Assembly: GCA_030835005.1 (NCBI GenBank) | Contig: JAUQWT010000417.1 | Span: 1 to 12,303 of the forward strand | Length of the DNA: 12,303 bases | DNA from: Ignavibacteria bacterium | GTDB taxonomy: Bacteria > Bacteroidota > Ignavibacteria > Tepidaquicellales > OLB5 | Direction of reading: 5' to 3' | Shown: positions 6,652 through 12,303 of the stretch, piece by piece | Layout: each line of letters begins with the position of its first letter | How positions within the stretch are numbered: position 1 is the first letter of the stretch | Position numbers and translations under genes: made by a program | Notes under the pieces: generated by a model | Database searches by the model: none | What the model was told of the DNA's origin: nothing | The model's input: only the letters and a program-made list of their open reading frames with translations

Positions 6652-8847
6652 TTAGAATTGCAGTCCAAGACCAAGATAAAACTGGCGTTTGTTTGTTGTA
6701 ATGATCTCTTTCCTTTGGGTATAATCTGCATTATATGTATAGTCATAAAGATTCTTGTTATTCAGAATATTGTTTATTTGAAAAACAGCAATTGCAAATC
6801 TGCCAAAAAGCGAAAAAATGTACTGAAAATTGATGTCCATTCTGTGATAGGTCGGGAAGCGCCCGCTGTTATAATCGGCATACGTAGGTTCATAAACATT
6901 ATAAGCAGAATCGAATACACCTCCGGTTATCGGAGTGAATGGTCTGCCGGTAGACATCTTATAGCTTATCCCGGTAGTGATAACATCCGTAATATTATAG
7001 CTTGCTACAAACGTTAAATTATGCGTTATATCATAATTTGCAGGTGACTGCTTTACTGCATCGTATTGCATTCTTTTAGAATCAGTATAAGCATATGATA
7101 TCCATGTTGAATATTTGTTTGTAACACTTGACTTCAGAAATACATCTACACCTTTTGCAAATCCTTTTCCTGTACTGTTATATAAAAAACTATTTTGATC
7201 TCTTAATACTAGATCCTTATAATCTTTGTAATACCCTTCTACTCTGAACAGAACTAAGCCTTCATTTAAGTTATACTCATAACCAAGAATATAATGTGCT
7301 GCCTGTTCGGGTCTTAGCTCAAAATTGTTTGTTTGCGAATAATACTCAATCCTTGGATACTGATGATAAAGGCCTACAGCTCCCCTTATGATCTGATTCT
7401 TAGCAAATTTCCAGCCGAGCGAAAGCCTTGGGTCAACAACTGTTTTCTTGGAAAGAGTGTGATAATCAGTCCTTACCCCCGGGATGAGAAAGAATCTTTT
7501 TGAAAGTTTGATCTGTGCTTCAGCATAAGCTCCAACTCTGCCTGTGTGATTTTTGGAATTTATATCAAAATAGGGGGCATCATTTTTCAGGTTATATGAG
7601 AATTGCGGAACCCTTCCCTCAAAACTGTCTTCGTTGTATTCATATTCTGCACCAGTATTTATATCAATTTTCTTGGAAAACTTATGTGTAAAATCAAGCC
7701 TGTATTTGCTGTAAAGCTGCCTGGTCACAGTGTTAAGTATTCCGTAACCAACATCATCTTTGTGATGGCTGTAAGAGAGTCCCATGCTCATGTAAGTATT
7801 CGAACCAATGCCTGCTGAATACTTAAGATTGGTGAAAACTGTTTTGGATCCTGAATTAAAGAATCCATCATAGGATGGCCCTGCATTACGAACACCAATT
7901 TTATCCTGGCTGTAATCAAAAATGAATTTGATGTTACTGTTTTCAGAAGGTTTGTAAGCCAGTGTACCGCCAATGCCGCGGGCAAGCGGGATTGGGTCGT
8001 AGCTTTCGGTTAAATAGCCGTTGAGCTTAAAATACGGTTCAAGAATGGTTTGGCCAATATCTAAAGTTGCACCGAACTTCTTATTGTTAGACAGAAACAC
8101 GCCGGACAAACCTACGTTAGCCAGACCAAGCCACGCAAACCCCCCTGTTCCCTGTGGCATTTCGTAGGACTTGAGATCAAGAACAGCAGAAAGTACATTC
8201 CCGAACTTCGCAGAAAATCCGCCGCTTGAAAAGTTTATACCTCTTAGTCCCCATGGGTTGATAGTTGTATATGAAGAAGTATTGAAATCATCATCAAAGA
8301 TGAAAGGATTATAGAGTGATGCCTGGTCTAATATAGTAAGCACTTCATTTGCATCGCCTCCTCTAACTGTGATTCTGCTTCCTTCATCAACCTGGTTTGA
8401 GCCGGGAAATGTTGTAATTGCCCTGAATAGATCTGCATCAGAGCCCGGAATACGCACAATTTCCAGCGGTGTAATTGTAACTTGTGATTGCTGTCCCGAG
8501 GTATACGAGCTGGCAGTTACGATAATTTCTTCAGTCTCAACTTCGCTCTTTTTCAGCTGAATATTAAGTTCAATTGTTTTGGCGGCTTCTATAACAATTG
8601 TCTGCCGCATTTCATTGTAGTCAATATCAGTAAACAAGAGCGTCTGGCTCCCGGTTTTGGATGTTTCAAATTCATAATACCCGGTTGAATCAGTGGTTGC
8701 GCCATCAATCGATCCTTCAATTACAACATTAGCACCGTTTAGCGGTAGGTTTTTCTCGCCGGTAATTCTTCCTGTAATTTTCGCATCCTGTGAGATTGCT
8801 GTTAATGTAACAAAGGATAAAAACAGAGTTACTATCAAATATTTCAT
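6652..8847 (-). CDS. TonB-dependent outer-membrane receptor
   Basis: A 731-residue outer-membrane protein that would import a ligand using TonB energy. Order: signal peptide (about 1-20, ending AISQ); a carboxypeptidase-regulatory-like beta-sandwich (about 21-100; ITGRITGEKNLPLNGANVVI, TTDSTGYYEF), common in Bacteroidota receptors; a TonB-box-like EEIIVTA (106-112); a plug domain (about 113-228) with VRGGDANEVLTILD and FSAKFGNVLSAVLDL; then a 22-strand-type barrel of alternating strands to the end. The last residue is Phe (GLGLQF), the usual outer-membrane insertion signal. No SusD-like partner is nearby, so it is not a classic glycan-uptake pair; substrate unknown. An AGGGG sequence (8854-8858) 6 nt before the ATG is a good ribosome binding site and fixes the start. 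It follows the 2TM gene by 19 bp as the last gene of the ABC operon; no terminator with a T-tract was found after it. Confidence 0.93.
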   Translation of the reverse strand: MKYLIVTLFLSFVTLTAISQDAKITGRITGEKNLPLNGANVVIEGSIDGATTDSTGYYEFETSKTGSQTLLFTDIDYNEMRQTIVIEAAKTIELNIQLKKSEVETEEIIVTASSYTSGQQSQVTITPLEIVRIPGSDADLFRAITTFPGSNQVDEGSRITVRGGDANEVLTILDQASLYNPFIFDDDFNTSSYTTINPWGLRGINFSSGGFSAKFGNVLSAVLDLKSYEMPQGTGGFAWLGLANVGLSGVFLSNNKKFGATLDIGQTILEPYFKLNGYLTESYDPIPLARGIGGTLAYKPSENSNIKFIFDYSQDKIGVRNAGPSYDGFFNSGSKTVFTNLKYSAGIGSNTYMSMGLSYSHHKDDVGYGILNTVTRQLYSKYRLDFTHKFSKKIDINTGAEYEYNEDSFEGRVPQFSYNLKNDAPYFDINSKNHTGRVGAYAEAQIKLSKRFFLIPGVRTDYHTLSKKTVVDPRLSLGWKFAKNQIIRGAVGLYHQYPRIEYYSQTNNFELRPEQAAHYILGYEYNLNEGLVLFRVEGYYKDYKDLVLRDQNSFLYNSTGKGFAKGVDVFLKSSVTNKYSTWISYAYTDSKRMQYDAVKQSPANYDITHNLTFVASYNITDVITTGISYKMSTGRPFTPITGGVFDSAYNVYEPTYADYNSGRFPTYHRMDINFQYIFSLFGRFAIAVFQINNILNNKNLYDYTYNADYTQRKEIITTNKRQFYLGLGLQF

Positions 8848-8866
8848 TCGCCGCCCCTAATATAAT

Positions 8867-9172
8867 TTAGTTTTGTTTGTTTATCAATTTCTGGTATTCC
8901 TTTTCTCTCAGGCTCTCGCCAAATGCTGAGTATGCCCCGATATAATTGAATGCAAGCCCTATCCCCCACCCAAGTGTAACAAATGCCGGCCAGGGGAAGT
9001 TGTAGTCGCCGCGCTTTATTCCTCCGAATAGCCACAAACCCCAGAGGAATAAGTTTATGATAAGATATGTGAGCGCATGTTTTTTGAACTCACTTCTTTT
9101 CTTAGCCAGCTTCCAGAGTTTTTCATCTCTTTGCTGCTGATTTCCGGTCAAATTACTCTGATTAGTTTCCAT
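8867..9172 (-). CDS. 2TM-domain membrane protein
   Basis: A 101-residue inner-membrane protein with two helices (about 33-51, TYLIINLFLWGLWLFGG, and about 61-81, PAFVTLGWGIGLAFNYIGAY). The pattern of a KKRSEFKKHALTYLIIN lead, a short charged loop and LGWGIGL followed by N-Y/H and FGES matches the 2TM family that is abundant in Bacteroidota, sometimes alone and sometimes fused to sensor or LytTR-type proteins. The molecular role of the family is unknown. It is 37 bp after the winged-helix regulator gene and 19 bp before the TonB receptor gene, so it is inside the operon and may be a small modulator of the envelope system. Confidence 0.85.
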   Translation of the reverse strand: METNQSNLTGNQQQRDEKLWKLAKKRSEFKKHALTYLIINLFLWGLWLFGGIKRGDYNFPWPAFVTLGWGIGLAFNYIGAYSAFGESLREKEYQKLINKQN

Positions 9173-9209
9173 ATTTTTACAGTTAATATTATGACTAATT
9201 GTTAATTGA

Positions 9210-9509
9210 TTATTGTTTCTTTATAATGCTTTCAAGTTTTTTTATATAATCCTCGAATGCTTTTCGGCCTTGTTCGGTTATTCTATATTTTGAAACAGGT
9301 TTTCTCTCAACGAATTCTTTCTTCACAGAAACATATTTATGCTCTTCAAGCTTTTTCATGTGAACGCTTAAGTTGCCGTCTGTTGCGTTTATTTTCTCAC
9401 GGATAAATGTAAATTCTGCCTCATCAACGCTTATCAGCACAGCCATAATCGCAGTACGAATGCGCGAGTGTATCACATCATCAATTTCGTGGTAATTAAA
9501 ATCAGTCAT
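9210..9509 (-). CDS. Winged-helix transcriptional regulator (HTH_34 type)
   Basis: A 99-residue, single-domain DNA-binding protein. It opens with IDDVIHSRIRTAIMAVL, followed by FTFIREKINATDGNLSVHMKKLEEHKYV, in which residues 44-56 (DGNLSVHMKKLEE) are the recognition helix, then a wing (SVKKEFVERKPVSKYRITEQGRKAF). This is the pattern of the ArsR/PadR-like winged-helix group often annotated as HTH_34. Such proteins bind palindromic operators as dimers. No metal-binding Cys cluster is visible, so the inducer is unknown. It is 7 bp downstream of the six-helix membrane gene. A perfect palindrome abutting the operon -10 element (12055-12066) is a candidate target, which would make the operon autoregulated. 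Confidence 0.92.
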   Translation of the reverse strand: MTDFNYHEIDDVIHSRIRTAIMAVLISVDEAEFTFIREKINATDGNLSVHMKKLEEHKYVSVKKEFVERKPVSKYRITEQGRKAFEDYIKKLESIIKKQ

Positions 9510-9516
9510 TTCCCTG

Positions 9517-10134
9517 CTATGAAATCCTGTTAAGTTCTTTCTTAAACCGGCGGTGTAATATAATTCCCGGTATAGTTTGAAAGCATATCATCATCCCTGC
9601 AAATACAATAAGGGTGTGTACACCCGGCAAGTAGAACAATACTATAGCTCCGATCCACCATCCAATTGATAAGTATTGCAGCCATTTTATCTGCTGAATA
9701 ACTCCGCTGGTAAAATATGATACACCAAGTACAGTAGAAATGATCGGGCTAATAAATACGGGATTATATGATTTAGTAATAATTCCAATGAAACCGAATA
9801 TAAACATTGCAATTCCTGAGGCAGACCATAATGCACTGAGGATCTTACCCGCAAATGTTTTTACTTTGTTCTTTTTTTCCGATCTGCGTTCAACAATCAC
9901 AACAATTATAGTGGCTAATACCATCAGTATGAACCACATCATACCCTGGTAATTTCCGCTAACCTTGCTGAGAGCCATAACATAATTTGCTATTAGCGCC
10001 ATACTAACCGTTATTCCCCAGAAAATATAATGCCAGCCGTTATTTAACACGACATTCCGGCTGTCTTCCATTATTTTTTTTATTACTGAGAGCTCCAGCT
10101 CTGCCTGAGTTGAATTCAATTGTTTGTTTTCCAT
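9517..10134 (-). CDS. Six-helix membrane protein of unknown function
   Basis: A 205-residue polytopic protein with no family I can name. A soluble N-terminus of about 34 residues (ending VVLNNGWHYIFWG) is followed by six likely helices at about 35-54, 65-82, 100-120, 126-146, 153-169 and 172-192, a basic loop (VERRSEKKNKVK, 81-92), and a short basic tail (HRRFKKELNRIS). The cytoplasmic basic loop and tail fit the positive-inside rule with N-in. It lies 14 bp after the permease gene and 7 bp before the regulator gene. As far as I recall, such membrane genes often directly precede HTH_34 regulators in Bacteroidota, which suggests a membrane signal input or partner, but this is inference. Confidence 0.8.
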   Translation of the reverse strand: MENKQLNSTQAELELSVIKKIMEDSRNVVLNNGWHYIFWGITVSMALIANYVMALSKVSGNYQGMMWFILMVLATIIVVIVERRSEKKNKVKTFAGKILSALWSASGIAMFIFGFIGIITKSYNPVFISPIISTVLGVSYFTSGVIQQIKWLQYLSIGWWIGAIVLFYLPGVHTLIVFAGMMICFQTIPGIILHRRFKKELNRIS

Positions 10135-10148
10135 TTATTTGAAGTTTG

Positions 10149-11255
10149 TTAATCCCATTTAAAGAATTTGACTGCGAAAAAGTAAACAACTACTCCCCAC
10201 AGTGTGAGTATCAAGATTTCCTTAGGCAGTGTAAAGATTGTAGCTCCATCAAAAGCAATTTTCCTTAACGCATCGTTAAGATATGTAAGCGGCAGCGCCC
10301 TGCTGACGGGTTGCAGCCAAGGAGGAAATACATCAATAGAGAAAAATGTCCCGGCAAGAAGAAATTGCGGCAGTGTAATCAAATTCGCTATTGGAGGCAC
10401 AGCATTCATGTTCTTAGCGATATTTGAAACCACAAAACCGAATCCAAGAAATACGATAAGCCCAATGGCAGAAACAGCCAGCATATTTAAGAAAGTGATA
10501 AATCCGTTGATCAAGGTAAATCCGAAGAAAAAATGCCCTATTGCTATAATAATGACCGCACCGGAAATGGAAAATATCAAGCGGCTTATGGCCTCACCTA
10601 TAACGATGTTTTTGCGGTTTATAGGTGTTGCGAAGAACCGCTTTATGACAAGGGTTTCTCTTAAAGAAATAAAAACAAATGCCGTTCCAAAAACTCCGGC
10701 ACTTAGAATTGAAAAGCCTAGCTGTCCGGGCAAAATGAAATCAATTGTTTTGAATATTCTGCCCTCGACAACGGTTTGTTTGATCACTGCAACAGGCGGT
10801 TTATCCTTAACGAGTGTCATATTAAAATTGTTTATCAATTGAGCGGCAACAAGCTTCACTAAGCTTGATCTTTCGGGTTTTGATTTGTTCGTCTTCAAAT
10901 GAAGCACATATTCGGGAGCTATACCTTCAGGGTTCTTCACAATATTGAATATTGCATCGATCTCTCCTTTTTCAAGCTTCATGTCGAGATCGCTGTCAGG
11001 CAAAGTCTCTTCAATCTTGAAATTCTCTGCAGTGATAATTGAGTGGTATAACTGGTTATTATTATTGCTGGAATTATAAAAGCCTATATCAAACCTGCTT
11101 CCGCCTCCTCCAATGAATCCGAAAACAATTATGAATATTAACGGAAACAGCAGAGTGAAAATAATGCTTGATGGATTTCGCACAATTGAACGCAGACTGG
11201 CCTTTGTAATGGATAGTGTGGCTCTTAACTGGCTATATTGTTTTAAGCTACTCAT
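10149..11255 (-). CDS. ABC-2 type transporter permease
   Basis: A 368-residue inner-membrane subunit of an ABC exporter. One helix near the N-terminus (about 30-49) is followed by a long extracytoplasmic region (about 50-170), then five helices at about 178-197, 222-244, 250-277, 286-306 and 345-364. The motif SLRETLVIKRFFATPINRKN (196-215) is the cytoplasmic coupling segment typical of ABC-2 permeases (E, G/R-F, atPi). The long extracytoplasmic loop places it with the DrrB-like / ABC2_membrane_3 branch. A FFSIDVFPPWLQPVSRALPLTYLNDALR stretch before the last helix is also a family hallmark. Substrate not predictable: lipids, drugs, antibiotics and polymers are all handled by such exporters. 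Its start overlaps the ATPase gene by 8 bp, so they are coupled. Confidence 0.92.
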   Translation of the reverse strand: MSSLKQYSQLRATLSITKASLRSIVRNPSSIIFTLLFPLIFIIVFGFIGGGGSRFDIGFYNSSNNNNQLYHSIITAENFKIEETLPDSDLDMKLEKGEIDAIFNIVKNPEGIAPEYVLHLKTNKSKPERSSLVKLVAAQLINNFNMTLVKDKPPVAVIKQTVVEGRIFKTIDFILPGQLGFSILSAGVFGTAFVFISLRETLVIKRFFATPINRKNIVIGEAISRLIFSISGAVIIIAIGHFFFGFTLINGFITFLNMLAVSAIGLIVFLGFGFVVSNIAKNMNAVPPIANLITLPQFLLAGTFFSIDVFPPWLQPVSRALPLTYLNDALRKIAFDGATIFTLPKEILILTLWGVVVYFFAVKFFKWD

Positions 11256-12015
11256 CTCTCATATCCTTCCCGGTAAGACTTATGAACACATCTTCAAGTG
11301 AGGCATGCTTAAGTTTCTCTTCCCTTGTAAACCCTTTTGCCAGAAGATTATCTATGAGGCTGTTAGGTGAATCGAGCGCAATTACTTTTCCAAGATCTAT
11401 AATTCCCACCCGGTCACACAGTTTTTCAGCTTCATCCATGTAATGTGTTGTCAGCATAACTGTTGAACCTGAATCCCTGATGCTTTTTATCAGTTCCCAT
11501 AGGTTCCTTCTTGCCTGGGGATCAAGTCCTGTAGTGGGTTCATCCAGAAAAACTATTTTGGGCTTATTGATAATTGTAGTTGCAACTGCGAATCTTTGCT
11601 TTTGGCCGCCGGAAAGGTTTTTGAAAATTGTCTTATATTTTTCCTTAAGGCCAACTGATTCCAGAATTGCAGTTGGGTCAATTTCTACATTATAGAGTCC
11701 GGCAAATAGTCTAAGAAGTTCCGTTAAAGTAAGCTGAGGGTAAAATCCGGATTGCTGCAATTGCACTCCGATAATTTTTTTTATCTTATCTTTCTCTTTT
11801 GTAACGGGCATTCCATCAATTAATACTTCGCCGGATGTCAACTCTCTGAGCGTTTCCATAATTTCAAGTGTAGTGGTCTTCCCTGCACCATTAGGTCCAA
11901 GCAGCCCGAAAATCTCACCTTCATATACGTCAAAAGAAATATCGTTTACGGCCGTAAGGTCGTCATATTTCTTAACCAGATTCTTGACTTCAATTATTCT
12001 ATTTCCGGAAATCAT
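11248..12015 (-). CDS. ABC transporter ATP-binding protein (ABC-2 exporter type)
   Basis: A 255-residue cytoplasmic ATPase that powers the adjacent permease. Positions from the ATG start: Walker A GPNGAGKTT (40-48), Q-loop in GVQLQQSGFYPQL (around 85-89), signature LSGGQ (134-138), Walker B IVFLDE (154-159), D-loop GLDPQAR and switch His191 in LTTHYMDEAE. All key residues are intact. The C-terminal SLEDVFISLTGKDMRDE is characteristic of the DrrA/CcmA-like group serving ABC-2 exporters. The reading frame can be extended one codon to a TTG at 12018; I prefer the ATG at 12015. The predicted leader is short, with no strong ribosome binding site. It is the first gene of the operon, with a strong promoter at 12067-12097. 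Confidence 0.95.
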   Translation of the reverse strand: MISGNRIIEVKNLVKKYDDLTAVNDISFDVYEGEIFGLLGPNGAGKTTTLEIMETLRELTSGEVLIDGMPVTKEKDKIKKIIGVQLQQSGFYPQLTLTELLRLFAGLYNVEIDPTAILESVGLKEKYKTIFKNLSGGQKQRFAVATTIINKPKIVFLDEPTTGLDPQARRNLWELIKSIRDSGSTVMLTTHYMDEAEKLCDRVGIIDLGKVIALDSPNSLIDNLLAKGFTREEKLKHASLEDVFISLTGKDMRDE

Positions 12016-12054
12016 CAAAATTCTAAAATTTCAATCAATAGGAACTTTGTTTTT

Positions 12055-12066
12055 TAAAGTACTTTA
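12055..12066. promoter_or_regulatory. Candidate operator palindrome TAAAGTACTTTA
   Basis: A perfect 12-bp palindrome directly abuts the -10 element (12067-12074) on its downstream side, so it covers the expected transcription start of the ABC operon. A dimeric winged-helix regulator is encoded four genes downstream and could bind here. A 12-bp palindrome is expected a few times by chance in 12 kb, so the position is the main support. Confidence 0.45.
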
Positions 12067-12097
12067 CAAATATAATATGTGATTGTATCATTGTCAA
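12067..12097 (-). promoter_or_regulatory. Strong promoter of the ABC/HTH/TonB operon
   Basis: On the minus strand TTGACA (12097-12092), a 17-bp spacer, then TATATTTG (12074-12067). The -10 fits both the classical TATAAT type and the Bacteroidota TAnnTTTG consensus, and TTGACA is a perfect -35. The expected start is near 12060, leaving a leader of about 45 nt before the ATG at 12015. Confidence 0.75.
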
Positions 12098-12140
12098 CAA
12101 TAATGAATTTGATGTATCTTAATAATTTAATTTATATAGG

Positions 12141-12173
12141 TTTATAGAGAAAGGGTACCTGAACGGTACCCTT
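12141..12173 (-). terminator. Terminator-like hairpin after the T9SS gene
   Basis: A perfect 9-bp stem (AAGGGTACC 12151-12159 with 12165-12173) has a 5-nt loop, followed on the minus strand by the moderately T-rich TCTCTATAAA. It lies 23 bp past the stop of the right-edge gene and upstream of the ABC operon promoter, so it would isolate the operon from readthrough. The T-tract is weak. Confidence 0.6.
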
Positions 12174-12196
12174 AGGAATAAAACACTACAGATCGT

Positions 12197-12303
12197 CTAT
12201 TTCAAAAGAATCATCTTCTTTGTGTCAACATATGTCTCTGCCTGAATGCGGCAGAAGTATGTTCCGCTTGAAAATCCGGAAGCTTTCCATTCTACTTCAT
12301 AGC
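12197..12303 (-). CDS. C-terminal end of a T9SS-exported protein (5' end outside window)
   Basis: Only the last 35 codons are present; the gene enters from the right edge. The sequence reads YEVEWKASGFSSGTYFCRIQ followed by AETYVDTKKMILLK and stop. This is the type A type IX secretion sorting domain: a beta-strand with WKA, then SGTYF-R-Q, and a terminal KKM-LLK. Such tails direct outer-membrane translocation and surface attachment or release through the T9SS, and are cleaved off. What the rest of the protein does cannot be known. Its presence implies that the organism has a type IX secretion system. Confidence 0.9.
   Translation of the reverse strand, partial: YEVEWKASGFSSGTYFCRIQAETYVDTKKMILLK

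Noticed and set aside
6511..7017. Plus-strand open frame of 168 codons
   Set aside because: It spans the double-hairpin element and the antisense of the TonB receptor C-terminus, and the translation has no family features.
8844..9035. Minus-strand 63-codon frame overlapping the 2TM gene
   Set aside because: It is out of frame with the 2TM protein, which has two clear helices and a family match; the alternative translation has neither.
10204..10842. Plus-strand open frame of 212 codons opposite the permease gene
   Set aside because: It is antisense to a well-supported ABC-2 permease, has no recognisable motif, and reflects the codon bias of the opposite strand.

Overview
The window looks like a chromosomal segment of a member of the Bacteroidota/Chlorobiota/Ignavibacteriota assemblage, most plausibly an Ignavibacteria-type organism. 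The evidence is a type IX secretion (T9SS) C-terminal sorting tail at the right edge, a TonB-dependent receptor with an N-terminal carboxypeptidase-regulatory-like domain, a lipoprotein whose post-Cys residues (SDDD) match the Bacteroidota surface-export signal, a 2TM-domain protein, and promoter elements of the TAnnTTTG type. This placement is inferred from family content, not from a marker gene. All supported genes lie on the minus strand, so the text order runs opposite to transcription. No tRNA, rRNA, CRISPR array, transposase or phage gene was seen.

Left part (1-5434): a truncated surface lipoprotein with an OB-fold-like domain (1-474); a terminator (516-550); an intergenic stretch with two different palindromic repeats; pyruvate phosphate dikinase (704-3517) with an unusual lysine-rich C-terminal tail; a PtsN-like PTS EIIA protein (3631-4101); and a translationally coupled pair, a HEAT/ALK-repeat protein (4592-5434) followed by a SnoaL/NTF2-like protein (4200-4595). 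No terminator was seen between the HEAT gene and ppdK, so these four could be read through, although a promoter-like element lies before ptsN.

Middle (5435-6651): a secreted TPR-type protein (5633-6409) with its own terminator, flanked by a REP-like hairpin, a degenerate heptamer array and a double-hairpin element.

Right part (6652-12097): a tight six-gene operon transcribed as ABC ATPase, ABC-2 permease, six-helix membrane protein, winged-helix regulator, 2TM protein and TonB-dependent receptor. Its gaps are -8, 14, 7, 37 and 19 bp. It is preceded by a near-ideal promoter (TTGACA, 17 bp, TATATTTG) whose -10 element abuts a perfect 12-bp palindrome, a plausible operator for the regulator encoded in the operon. 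This is the best candidate for an undescribed, self-regulated envelope transport or stress system. Beyond it, separated by a terminator, is the end of a T9SS-exported protein (12197-12303).
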